Origin: Miniphocaeibacter halophilus
GTDB lineage: Bacteria; Bacillota; Clostridia; Tissierellales; Peptoniphilaceae
DNA: 64,000 nt
Direction of reading: 5' to 3'
Assembly (NCBI RefSeq): GCF_016458825.1
Contig: NZ_CP066744.1
Span: forward strand, 1,113,868-1,177,867
Both the position numbers and the translations under genes were made by a program. Below the pieces are notes generated by a model. It was given only the letters and a program-made list of their open reading frames with translations. It had not been told where the DNA came from and ran no database searches. Below are positions 36,654 through 44,646 of the stretch, piece after piece; the stretch's first letter is position 1, and the number at the start of each line of letters is the position of its first letter.

Positions 36654-37394
36654 TTATTTAATGTTTTTTAAAAGTTTTCTTCTGTATTCACTATTACTAA
36701 ATTTATTTGAATATGGAATATAGAATTTTTCACCGATTAGCCTTACCTCTTCTATATAGTCGATTCTAAAGATTTGTAATTCTTCCTTATCCTCTACAAT
36801 AGTATAGGCAATTAAATAAAAATGGTAATTTCTAAATAGTATTGAAACAGGCTTCACAATATTATATATATTATTTTCAAATAATTTATATTTAAATGAA
36901 ATAATTTCTCTGTTTGTGATATATTCTGTTAATTTCCATATTGATTGCAGCATTTTTCCATTGGATATAAAAGAGATATATTTGTCAAAATCATCGCTTA
37001 TAATATTTTCTATGTGTTTTTTATTATAATAAGTGATATGTTTTTTTAATTTATTTATTAAAGAAGTAATTTCATTTTTTGCCAAAGAATGACTACCTAA
37101 AAGAATCAAGGATATAATTAGAACCTCTTCCTTTGTTAACCAGTCAATTTCAGATCTTTTTAAGTAGTATCCATTTAATTTTCTGTCATATTTAATAATT
37201 GTTTCTATTTCAAAAGGATATATTTCCCTTAGATAAATCCTAAGTTCATTAAAATCTCTTTGTATAGTTTTTAAAGAAACGTTGAATTCTTTAGATAAAG
37301 AATCCTTATTTAAAACCTCACCTTTATTCATTCTTTCGTATATAAGTAGTAATCTAAAACCCTTATTACCTTTTAAATTTATAGATTTTCTCAA
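36654..37394 (-). CDS. WYL-domain transcriptional regulator
   Basis: This 246-residue protein has an N-terminal HTH_11-type winged helix (LLLIYERMNKGEVLNKDSLSKEFNVSLKTIQRDFNEL) and a WYL domain in which the fingerprint aligns around ISFKYKLFENN, VKPVSILFRNYHFYLIAYTI and IFRIDYIEEVRL. The usual C-terminal WCX extension is short or missing (family members are often near 300 residues). WYL regulators commonly sense ligands or nucleic acid and control phage-defence islands. It may regulate the adjacent membrane protein or the restriction genes. An IS3-family insertion lies just upstream of its start. Confidence 0.85.
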   Translation of the reverse strand: MRKSINLKGNKGFRLLLIYERMNKGEVLNKDSLSKEFNVSLKTIQRDFNELRIYLREIYPFEIETIIKYDRKLNGYYLKRSEIDWLTKEEVLIISLILLGSHSLAKNEITSLINKLKKHITYYNKKHIENIISDDFDKYISFISNGKMLQSIWKLTEYITNREIISFKYKLFENNIYNIVKPVSILFRNYHFYLIAYTIVEDKEELQIFRIDYIEEVRLIGEKFYIPYSNKFSNSEYRRKLLKNIK

Positions 37395-37539
37395 TAATGC
37401 AAACCTCCAAGCTACATTAAAATAATAATAACTTTTAACATGGACACATAATGGGCTTCTTATCGTTTAAAATACTTCTTTATAAAAATAAAAAGAGATA
37501 GATTTTTAAATAAGGTGACCCCAAAAAGTTGGACTTTTT

Positions 37540-37568
37540 CCAGAGCAGATTTTTTGCTCTGGTTTTTT
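37540..37568 (+). terminator. Hairpin with T-run at the IS left end
   Basis: CCAGAGCA (37540-37547) pairs with TGCTCTGG (37555-37562), followed by six T on the plus strand. Many IS elements carry such a terminator inside the end to block outside transcription. Confidence 0.7.
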
Positions 37569-37576
37569 ATATTATA

Positions 37577-37682
37577 CTGTAGCTAATTTTATTTAATTAT
37601 TTTGAAAGACTTATGTCAAGAACAAAAGCGAAGCGACTCTTGACCTATGGCTTTCAAAATAATACCATAGCTATGCTACAGA
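37577..37682. repeat. Nested inverted repeats downstream of the IS transposase
   Basis: Three pairs nest inside each other: CTGTAGC/GCTACAG (37577-37583, 37676-37682), ATTTTGAAAG/CTTTCAAAAT (37599-37608, 37651-37660) and GTCAAGA/TCTTGAC (37615-37621, 37638-37644). Together they form a long stem at the 3' end of OrfB. The structure may be an RNA stabiliser or terminator for the IS. Confidence 0.55.
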
Positions 37683-38510
37683 TAATTGTTTTCTATATTC
37701 TACTGGACTCAACCATCCAAATCTTTCTTTTATCCTTAGTTCATTATAGTATTTTATATATTTTCTTATTGCTGTTTCCAATTCCTTATAACTATAATAT
37801 ATTTTTCCATAATACATTTCTTGCTTCATTATTCCAAAGAAATTTTCTATTGGTGAGTTGTCTAAACAATTACCTTTTCTAGACATACTTTGTATTATTC
37901 CATTTCCCCTTAGCTCTTTTACATAGGCTTTCATCTGATACGCCCAACCTTGATCTGAATGAAATGTTCTTCTATATTTACAATCAGACGTTATTTTAAT
38001 AGTTTCTTTTAAGGAAGCCATTATACTCTCTGCTGATGGTTTTTCAGATATTCCATAACTTAATATTTCCAGGTTACATAAATCCATAAATGGATCAAAA
38101 TACAACTTTTTAATTTGAAGATTGCCATTTTTATCACGCTCATAGTATTTAAATTCCGTTGTATCTGTTGTGATTTTTTGATGTATTACACTGGTGTTAA
38201 ATCGTCTATTTAGTTTGTTTTTTGCTATTTTACCAACTTTACCTTTGTATGAACTATATTTTCTACTTTTTCTAGTAAATGACATTACTTGAAGTTTAAG
38301 TTTTTGTACAAGTTTTTGTACAAGTCTTTGCACCTTCTTCTTATTTATCTTAAATCCTAATTTTTTAAGTTCACCATAAATTCTTCTATATCCAAAGTTT
38401 TCATGGTCTTCTCTTATCTTTAAGATTTCTTCTTCTATTTTTTTATCCGGATTATCTCTATTAAATCTTTTTTGCCAATACATATATGTTGATTTGGGAA
38501 ATTTAAGCAC
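37671..38510 (-). CDS. IS3-family transposase OrfB (DDE integrase)
   Basis: The 279-residue frame from its first ATG contains the DDE catalytic core of IS3 OrfB: TTDTTEF, FHSDQGWAYQ and the glutamate region NSPIENFFGIMKQEMY. The frame is open further upstream through EQIARIIHNLRGSFKLKDIL and joins OrfA by a -1 shift at the A AAA AAG heptamer (about 38573-38580). The working product is therefore the OrfAB fusion. Confidence 0.9.
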   Translation of the reverse strand: MLKFPKSTYMYWQKRFNRDNPDKKIEEEILKIREDHENFGYRRIYGELKKLGFKINKKKVQRLVQKLVQKLKLQVMSFTRKSRKYSSYKGKVGKIAKNKLNRRFNTSVIHQKITTDTTEFKYYERDKNGNLQIKKLYFDPFMDLCNLEILSYGISEKPSAESIMASLKETIKITSDCKYRRTFHSDQGWAYQMKAYVKELRGNGIIQSMSRKGNCLDNSPIENFFGIMKQEMYYGKIYYSYKELETAIRKYIKYYNELRIKERFGWLSPVEYRKQLSVA

Positions 38511-38554
38511 TGCAAGAATATCTTTTAATTTAAATGATCCTCGGAGATTGTGTA

Positions 38555-39091
38555 TTATTCTTGCGATTTGTTCTTTTTTTGACTTTCCTTTAGACGCAAT
38601 CTCCTCAATTCTTTTAAATATTCATTCTCTATTTTCAGAGCTAAAACTTGTTGTTCTAGTTCTTTGATTCTGTCAGCATCATTTTTACTTATCTGAGAAT
38701 TTTTATTGTTTTTATTGTCTTTAGCTTTCATTTTAGAGGGTCTCCCTTGTTGTTTTACGAGACCTTCTTTTCCCAATTTTCTAAACTTTGATACCCACCC
38801 TGCTATTAATGATGGATTATTTATTCCGAAATTGGTTGCTAGTTCATGATAAGAGGTCTCTGTAGTTAGGTAAGACTCTATCATATTTAATTTAAAATCT
38901 AAAGTATATTTATCATTTTGTCGTTTTCTTAATAACCCTGTTTCTCCAAATTCTTTATATGCTTGTATCCAGGTACATACTGTCGTAAAACTTGGAATAT
39001 TATATTTTTTAGCTAGATACCGATATCCTCCCAAGCCATCTAAATATTCCTCTACTACTTTTAGTTTAAATTCAAAACTATATTTCGCCAT
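38555..39091 (-). CDS. IS3-family transposase OrfA
   Basis: This 178-residue protein has two helix-turn-helix repeats (MAKYSFEFKLKVVEEYL... and ...KYTLDFKLNMIESYL) that bind IS ends, then a leucine-zipper-like coiled coil (LEQQVLALKIENEYLKEL). The stop follows a run of A where -1 frameshifting to OrfB is expected. Confidence 0.88.
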   Translation of the reverse strand: MAKYSFEFKLKVVEEYLDGLGGYRYLAKKYNIPSFTTVCTWIQAYKEFGETGLLRKRQNDKYTLDFKLNMIESYLTTETSYHELATNFGINNPSLIAGWVSKFRKLGKEGLVKQQGRPSKMKAKDNKNNKNSQISKNDADRIKELEQQVLALKIENEYLKELRRLRLKESQKKNKSQE

Positions 39092-39185
39092 TGAAAAACC
39101 GACCTCCTAATCGTTAGATTTTTGGTCTAACTTTTGGGGGTCGGTACATAAATTCCTATCTCTTTTATTAAAAGTTAGTTTATAT

Positions 39186-39692
39186 TTAATTAGTATATTT
39201 CTCTAAAACCCAGTTATTTCTAATCTTAGGATTTAGAGGATGATACATTTTTTCTTTCTTTTTATCTGTTAAATAGTAGATATCTGATTTTATATTTTCA
39301 AATAGTTTAATAATTTCCAAAGTTCTACTTCTTACAGTTCTATTTGTCTCGGACAAAGTACCCCAAGCAAAGATTATTTTAGAACATAACTTAGCTTGTT
39401 CTACTAAAATATTGTCATTTTCATTGAAGGCTTCTTTACTTATATTTTTTATATCATTACTAGGGTATAGATTCGTATATATAATAGAGCCAACTTCATA
39501 CTTGGCAAGTTCATTAAATATGATCCTAGTAGTCATATCCTCATTTAAGATAGAGCTGTTACTTGGATATAGGGTAATAACCATATATTTATCCTTTTTA
39601 TCATTCCAAGTTTTGCTAAGCAGATACCTGTATTTGTTATTTTTACTTTTAAATATTTCTGTTTGAATATTAATATTTTCTGTAACAATCAT
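39186..39692 (-). CDS. DUF1643 family protein of the SCC-like core
   Basis: This 168-residue protein matches DUF1643 by YRYLLSKTWND, MVITLYPSNSS, IIYTNLYPSND and IIFAWGTLSE. The family's function is unknown, but DUF1643 proteins of about this length (near 167 residues) lie downstream of ccr genes in staphylococcal cassette chromosomes. Here it is second after the recombinase. AAGGAG precedes the ATG. Confidence 0.85.
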   Translation of the reverse strand: MIVTENINIQTEIFKSKNNKYRYLLSKTWNDKKDKYMVITLYPSNSSILNEDMTTRIIFNELAKYEVGSIIYTNLYPSNDIKNISKEAFNENDNILVEQAKLCSKIIFAWGTLSETNRTVRSRTLEIIKLFENIKSDIYYLTDKKKEKMYHPLNPKIRNNWVLEKYTN

Positions 39693-39758
39693 TTTTTATT
39701 CTCCTTAATTAAAATATTTAGAATAGCAACAACACATTTTATTAGAGTTTTTAAATTA

Positions 39759-40052
39759 CTATTCATTATAGGAATCTCCAAATTTGTAATAGACTAAATC
39801 CCAGTCTTTTAATAGATCCATTAGCATTACTTCGTTTGTTTCGATGGTATTAATATAGTAAAGATAGTATTCTCCATATAAATAGGCATGAGTCATAACC
39901 TTAGTTGGCAAAACTATATTTTTTGGAAATAACTCTTCATCTAATTCATTAGACTCAAACTCTATTGATTCACAGGCAATATATTCAATATCTATGTTCA
40001 TTTTTAAGTATTCTTCTAAAAAATTATGTGCTGTTTTTAAATCGTATTTCAT
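39759..40052 (-). CDS. Candidate SaUGI-like uracil-DNA-glycosylase inhibitor
   Basis: This 97-residue, strongly acidic protein has CESIE at residues 27-31. As I recall them, the staphylococcal inhibitor SaUGI (DUF950) has CESIE near residue 25 and the phage inhibitor UGI has an essential ESI in its first edge strand. A THAY segment about 24 residues later corresponds to TYTYY in SaUGI and HTAY in UGI, and NEVMLM resembles ENVMLL in UGI. In SCC elements SaUGI is encoded right after ccr, exactly as here. UDG inhibitors mimic DNA and block uracil removal during replication. GGAGGT precedes the ATG. The call rests on motif, size, charge and position, not on a database search. Confidence 0.5.
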   Translation of the reverse strand: MKYDLKTAHNFLEEYLKMNIDIEYIACESIEFESNELDEELFPKNIVLPTKVMTHAYLYGEYYLYYINTIETNEVMLMDLLKDWDLVYYKFGDSYNE

Positions 40053-40124
40053 AACTTTACCTCCGAGTATAATTATTAAAACTTATATGCAAAAATTGAA
40101 TTTAAAAATTGTATTGTCATTATA

Positions 40125-41735
40125 TTAGGGCATTAAAAAAGAAGCATCTTTTTTAGATGCTCCCTTTTTAATATCTAGATAATTTAATAGTTCATCGTTA
40201 ATTACTATATTTATAGAGTCGATCTCTCTATTTTTGTTAATAGTAATTTCTGAGATCAAAAGATGAATCAGTTTCTTTTGTTGTCTTATATCATTACTTT
40301 TTAATAGCAACTCTCCAAAATGCTCAATTATATTTTGTATATATTTATATGAAATTTCTTTAACTTTTCTATTGGATACTATTTTTAGCAATTTAGATTT
40401 TTCTTTTTCTAGTTCGAATTTACTAGGTGAATATTTCTCTTTTCGTAGCTTAAATTCTTCATTAGAGATGAAACCATCTTCTAATGCATTAAATAGATTA
40501 TCTAGTTTGTTGTTAAGATTTTTTATTTTCAAATCCACATTTTCAAGTCTTTCTATTAAAGGTTCCATGTTTGCATTTTGTTCAGAATTTATATTTTCGA
40601 CAATATCCTTTATTATTTTAGGTTTGTTTATTAGAGATTCTATTTTTTTAAACACACATCTATTAGCTATATCAACTCTTATCCCATTTGAGTTACAAAC
40701 AGTAGTTCCTTTGTTCTTCCAATTACCACATACATAGTAGTCTGTTTTCTTTTTAGTACCATCCTTTAGTTTATTAATAGTTCTGGACATTACCATACCA
40801 GCACCACATACAGGACATTTCAATACACCAGTAAGAGCAAATTTCCCATCATATATTCTAGCAGGTTTTCCTCTTCTATTTTTATTAATGGTTTGTACTT
40901 TATCCCACGTGTCTATATCAATGATAGCTTCATGTTTTCCGTCTACTATAATAGGATCTGGATTTATATTCCTACGTCTTTTTTCAGACCAGTTTTGCAA
41001 GACGTTGTATCGGATTTTACCGATATATAGAGGATTTAATATAATATCTTTTATGGAATTAACTCCAAACGCATTACCTCTTTTAGTTTTATAGCGTAAC
41101 CTATTTAACTTGTTACAGATGGCCTTGTATCCTTTGCCATTAGCATATTCCTTAAATATGAGCCTTACTATATTCGCTTCATCTTCATTGATTACAAGTT
41201 TGGTTTTCCCTTTAGGATTATTAGGATCAACTGGTACTATATCATATCCTAAAACCCTTCCACCACACCATTCACCGTTTTCAGCTTTGGCTAGCATGCC
41301 CATCTTAATGTTCTCAGCTATAGTGTCCCTCTCAAACTCACCAATTGTGGCAATCATATGGAGTAACATTTTTCCAGTAGGAGTATTATTTTCAAAATTT
41401 TCAGTTAGTGATTTAAAATAGATGTTAAAATCTTCTAGGATATCTACAATCCTTATAAGATCGGCTAATTTTCTACTAATCCTATTGACTTGCCAAACAA
41501 CAACCATATCAAACTTTTTATTTTTCGCATCAATTAATAACTTATTTAAGGCTGGTCTATCCTTAATATTTTTACCACTAATACCCCTGTCAGAATAGCA
41601 TTCATATATTTCGTAGCCATTCTCCTTACACCATTGTATTAATAACCTTTCTTGCTCATCTATGCTGTAACCTTCTTCAGCCTGTTCATTAGTACTTACT
41701 CTACAATATATTGCAATTCTTTTATTTAAATTCAT
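40125..41735 (-). CDS. Ccr-like large serine recombinase
   Basis: This 536-residue large serine recombinase has an N-terminal catalytic domain AIYCRVSTNEQAEEGYSI (nucleophile in VSTNEQ) with YSDRGISGK and IGEFERDTIAENI, a recombinase domain (NPLYIGKIRYN), a zinc ribbon (LKCPVCGAGMVMS... YYVCGNWKNKGTTVC) and a coiled C-terminal region. Long stretches recall staphylococcal CcrB/CcrC: WSEKRRRNINPDPIIVDGKH against WSEKRRKGLNDKPIIAEGKH, and KLKDGTKKKTDYYVC. Length fits CcrB (about 542) or CcrC (about 558). It should catalyse insertion at rlmH. A single recombinase without partner is the CcrC arrangement. AAGGAGG precedes the ATG. Confidence 0.92.
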   Translation of the reverse strand: MNLNKRIAIYCRVSTNEQAEEGYSIDEQERLLIQWCKENGYEIYECYSDRGISGKNIKDRPALNKLLIDAKNKKFDMVVVWQVNRISRKLADLIRIVDILEDFNIYFKSLTENFENNTPTGKMLLHMIATIGEFERDTIAENIKMGMLAKAENGEWCGGRVLGYDIVPVDPNNPKGKTKLVINEDEANIVRLIFKEYANGKGYKAICNKLNRLRYKTKRGNAFGVNSIKDIILNPLYIGKIRYNVLQNWSEKRRRNINPDPIIVDGKHEAIIDIDTWDKVQTINKNRRGKPARIYDGKFALTGVLKCPVCGAGMVMSRTINKLKDGTKKKTDYYVCGNWKNKGTTVCNSNGIRVDIANRCVFKKIESLINKPKIIKDIVENINSEQNANMEPLIERLENVDLKIKNLNNKLDNLFNALEDGFISNEEFKLRKEKYSPSKFELEKEKSKLLKIVSNRKVKEISYKYIQNIIEHFGELLLKSNDIRQQKKLIHLLISEITINKNREIDSINIVINDELLNYLDIKKGASKKDASFLMP

Positions 41736-41798
41736 TATATCCTCCTTTTAAGCATATACTATGGTCAAAACTATAATATATGCTTATTTTTAACTTAT

Positions 41799-41870
41799 TT
41801 ACATTTCTTCTGTGTTCTTTATTTCATACTCTAAAATTATTTCAGATAGTGTTTTGATTAGTTCATTCAT
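41799..41870 (-). CDS. 23-residue ORF between primase-helicase and recombinase
   Basis: An ATG at 41870 with AAAGAGGT eleven bases upstream opens a 23-codon frame (MNELIKTLSEIILEYEIKNT, then EEM) ending at 41799. It would be an amphipathic helix. In staphylococcal cassettes a small protein (LP1413/DUF1413) occupies the same place, but that protein is about 100 residues. It could be a leader peptide for the recombinase. Confidence 0.35.
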   Translation of the reverse strand: MNELIKTLSEIILEYEIKNTEEM

Positions 41871-41892
41871 ATTGTTTTATTACCTCTTTATT

Positions 41893-42885
41893 TTAAGCTG
41901 CAAGATCATCGTTGTTATCGTTGTTTTTTGGATTATAACTTATAGTTATATTACGGCTACGATTTTTGTAATTATGCTCTATTTCAATTCCTATGCTTCT
42001 AAAACTATTTGACAATCTATTTAAAACTCTAGTTAGTTTATTTGGGGTTTTTGGTAAATCTCCAAGGTTTGTTAAGTTATTTTTAGCAGTAAATTGTCCT
42101 AATTCTTCCAATAGTCTAGTGGCAGTACCTTCAAAATGTTTTTTTGTTTGTATAAACTTTATAAATACCGGCACTATTGCATTTTCTTCAAGAGAATAAG
42201 TTTTCATTTTATCTATATTGTTTTTGTATATTCGATCAAATTCTTTTTCTCCTATTCCTAATGTTTTAGCTATAATACAACCCCAAATGTAAAAATCAGC
42301 CATTCTTGGTGTTTCAAATAATTTATAATCTTGATTTTCATAGGTTTCAAGACAATAAGACAACGTTATAAAAATTTCCGATAAAATGGTAGGTTTTAGT
42401 TTTTCAAAATTAGAATCTAACTCAGATATAGGAATTCTATCTTTGGCTTTTATTCTTCCTAAAGTATAAACAATGGATCTATCAAGTAAATCGGCTCTAG
42501 ATGATGCTATATTTATTCCATTTATATATATTATTGAAGAAATATCCATAATATATTCTTCATTATCTGTATAAAGTTTACGTTTCTTGTAGGTCCCACT
42601 AGTAGAAGACATACACAGTATGTTAGCAGCATCCTTTCCAACATAATCTAAATTGTCTAAGCACGTGACATAATTATTAGCTAATGATAATAACAAGCTA
42701 TCGTTATTTAAAACTGTAGTAAGAAGATCATTGGAGGGATCTATTAAGCTTTTTGCATATTTCATTATTGTTGATTTACTACCACCTTGCTCACCAGATA
42801 GTATTTCGATGGTGTGGTTAATATTAGGAATAAACTTGCTAACTAAGCTGATTATAAATAACTTAAATTCGTCTTCATATTTAAA
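41893..42885 (-). CDS. Primase-helicase, helicase half (out of frame with the primase half)
   Basis: The frame is open from 42885, just after a TAA at 42886-42888, to 41893. The first ATG is at 42765, but coding sequence clearly starts earlier: YEDEFKLFIISLVSKF and then the Walker A motif SGEQGGSKST lie upstream of it. Further on come CLDNLDYVG (Walker B-like) and DLLDRSIVYTLGRI, the arginine-finger region of phage and plasmid SF3/D5-like helicases. A C-terminal winged-helix-like part ends the protein. It should unwind island DNA. Without a frameshift correction it is not fused to the primase and may not be translated. Confidence 0.75.
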   Translation of the reverse strand, partial: FKYEDEFKLFIISLVSKFIPNINHTIEILSGEQGGSKSTIMKYAKSLIDPSNDLLTTVLNNDSLLLSLANNYVTCLDNLDYVGKDAANILCMSSTSGTYKKRKLYTDNEEYIMDISSIIYINGINIASSRADLLDRSIVYTLGRIKAKDRIPISELDSNFEKLKPTILSEIFITLSYCLETYENQDYKLFETPRMADFYIWGCIIAKTLGIGEKEFDRIYKNNIDKMKTYSLEENAIVPVFIKFIQTKKHFEGTATRLLEELGQFTAKNNLTNLGDLPKTPNKLTRVLNRLSNSFRSIGIEIEHNYKNRSRNITISYNPKNNDNNDDLAA

Positions 42886-44354
42886 TTAAAAAATGGTCTA
42901 AGTAATTCCATTAAATCAGTTTTAGAATCTTCACTACTTGGTGCTACTTGTTCTCCTATATTACTACGATTAAAAAGTATTTCTTTGTCTGAAGAAGGTT
43001 TAATATGAAATCCATCCTTACTAATTATTACAATTTCTTTATTGGAGTTACCTAAGTCATAATATATAGCATCATTACTAACACATATACGTTTCTTTAA
43101 ACTATACTGATTTTCATAGCAAAAAGCAGAAAAGTGATCTTGTATTGACGAAATAGTATATGAGTTAGGAGATTTACCAAATTTATTGTAGATGATTCTT
43201 ATAATAGCTTTTTTTAATTGTGAGCTATAAATAGGAAAAACTTCATTAATATCATCAGTACTAATAAACATATATTCACTATTAAAATCATCAACAAAGC
43301 ATTTAGAATGTTCTTTAATATGTTGAATATATTCATTAAGGGTTCCAGTTTTTTCCTTTAAGCTACTTCTATTAAAACTAAGAATTTTATAATCCTTAAA
43401 ATCTAATGATTTAAATAGGGTGATAATGTTCTCCATGCTACATTTATCGTGGTGACATCCTGCACTTATAGAACCATCAGGGTAACTTATTAAATAAGAG
43501 CCATTGTCAATATCATGTCCATTATTCCATGGACATTGGGAAAGTACATAAACTTTCCCATAATCCATTTCTTTTATACTACTAACGTCTACATTATAGT
43601 TAGCAATAAAATCATCAATATTACCATTAGTAAACCTAGCTTTTTTAGTAGAAACAGCTTTAATATCAACTTTTTTAGAATTGATATAATCATCTATAGT
43701 TTCAATGTCCAATATTTTAATATTTTCAGGTATCTTATCTAAAAAAGACTCCCGATGAGGTCTTTCCTTTGTATTTTTACCTTTATGATTTACAGTTCCA
43801 TAAAGTCGGCAAATCCTAGATGGATTATATACACTGGTATCTACTGTTACCTTAGAATTACTGTATTCTTCATCAAGTACAGACAATAAAGATTTAACTC
43901 TAGTTACATTTGCAGTATTGTTTTTAAAATTGACTTTGTATAATAAATGGTAACCGTTACCGCTACACGCTACTATAGGTGAAGGAAAGCCAAATAATGA
44001 CAATCCTTCTTCTATTTTATTAGCTAATTTTTTGCTACTCTCTAACTCTTCATCAGTACTAGAGGTAGTGCTAGTTCTTATAGGATCTAAATCCACCAAA
44101 ATCCAGTTATAAAACAAAATATCCTTATCAGAAATAGTAGATTTACATCCTTCAAGCTTATTTGTCACGTTAATATTATTTTCATTGATGCTCTGTAGCG
44201 AAAAATACACGTTCTTATCTAGAAGGGGAGAAAGTTCCTCTTCTAGAATTCTCATATCGTTAAATACACCTGATAATATTATTTCTCCTAAAATCCTTAT
44301 TGCTATTAATTTGCTTTTTCCTAATACTTTTAAATTTTCAATTATTGTTTTCAT
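42852..44354 (-). CDS. Primase-helicase, archaeo-eukaryotic-type primase half
   Basis: The 500-residue frame has the three primase-polymerase motifs: LVDLDPIR (D88, D90), SGNGYHLLYK (H136) and TVDTSVYNPSRICRLYG (D172). A zinc-binding module follows with C274, H280, C300 and C305 (CHHDKC). The reading frame ends at 42852 in residues that no longer fit (NMKTNLSYL) because the helicase domain continues in another frame. The intact gene would cover 44354-41893 and about 820 residues. In SCC elements the analogous gene, cch, encodes a self-loading MCM-like helicase at the same position. Confidence 0.8.
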   Translation of the reverse strand: MKTIIENLKVLGKSKLIAIRILGEIILSGVFNDMRILEEELSPLLDKNVYFSLQSINENNINVTNKLEGCKSTISDKDILFYNWILVDLDPIRTSTTSSTDEELESSKKLANKIEEGLSLFGFPSPIVACSGNGYHLLYKVNFKNNTANVTRVKSLLSVLDEEYSNSKVTVDTSVYNPSRICRLYGTVNHKGKNTKERPHRESFLDKIPENIKILDIETIDDYINSKKVDIKAVSTKKARFTNGNIDDFIANYNVDVSSIKEMDYGKVYVLSQCPWNNGHDIDNGSYLISYPDGSISAGCHHDKCSMENIITLFKSLDFKDYKILSFNRSSLKEKTGTLNEYIQHIKEHSKCFVDDFNSEYMFISTDDINEVFPIYSSQLKKAIIRIIYNKFGKSPNSYTISSIQDHFSAFCYENQYSLKKRICVSNDAIYYDLGNSNKEIVIISKDGFHIKPSSDKEILFNRSNIGEQVAPSSEDSKTDLMELLRPFFNLNMKTNLSYL

Positions 44355-44412
44355 AATTTTTATCCCTTCTTTTTATTGTTATTCCATTGTGTTGAAAAAT
44401 TGATCAGATTTT

Positions 44413-44640
44413 GCAACGCTAGCAACGATTCTTTCCTATTTAATAAAATTTTATTTTTAAGCGCTCAATTTCAAGAAAATTAATTTTCTATGATTAATAA
44501 TAGCACCCATGAATTAAATTTTTTAGCTAAAAAATAAGGGTTTTACACGTGTAGTATATATAGAGAGGTTGGAAAATAGCCATAAATTAATAGACCTATA
44601 ATATTCTAATTAAATTAGAGTATTATAGGTCTATTAATTT
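44413..44640. other. Palindrome-rich region upstream of the primase-helicase gene
   Basis: This non-coding stretch holds a tandem GCAACG pair (44413-44418, 44422-44427), palindromes GAAAATTAATTTTC (44475-44488) and TACACGTGTA (44544-44553), and a 57-base inverted repeat (44584-44640). The last has 28-base arms with one wobble, and no T-run follows it on either strand. It may combine the primase-helicase promoter, a terminator of the gene at 44647, and an origin for the excised island. Confidence 0.5.
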
Positions 44641-44646
44641 AAATAT

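Larger units (their letters stand above)
37511..39148 (-). mobile_element. IS3-family (IS150-like) insertion sequence
   Basis: The element is about 1.64 kb, with terminal repeats GACCCCAAAAAGTTGGAC at the left end and, inverted, GACCCCCAAAAGTTAGAC at the right. The right end is TGTACC as in IS150 relatives; the left end reads TAAGGT, so its last bases have drifted or the boundary is off. TAAA lies directly outside both ends (37507-37510 and 39149-39152) and is a plausible 4-base target duplication. It encodes OrfA and OrfB on the minus strand. It separates the WYL regulator from the SCC-like core. Confidence 0.85.

Noticed and set aside
40372-41421. Several plus-strand open frames within the recombinase gene, and similar opposite-strand frames elsewhere
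   Set aside because: They lack ribosome sites and recognisable domains and lie opposite to strong genes; they are antisense shadows.
40125-41735. A prophage
   Set aside because: No capsid, terminase, tail, holin or phage repressor genes accompany the recombinase; the primase-helicase alone is not sufficient.
44544-44553. A third parS site at TACACGTGTA
   Set aside because: Only the central CACGTG agrees; the outer GTTT and AAAC parts of the parS consensus are missing.
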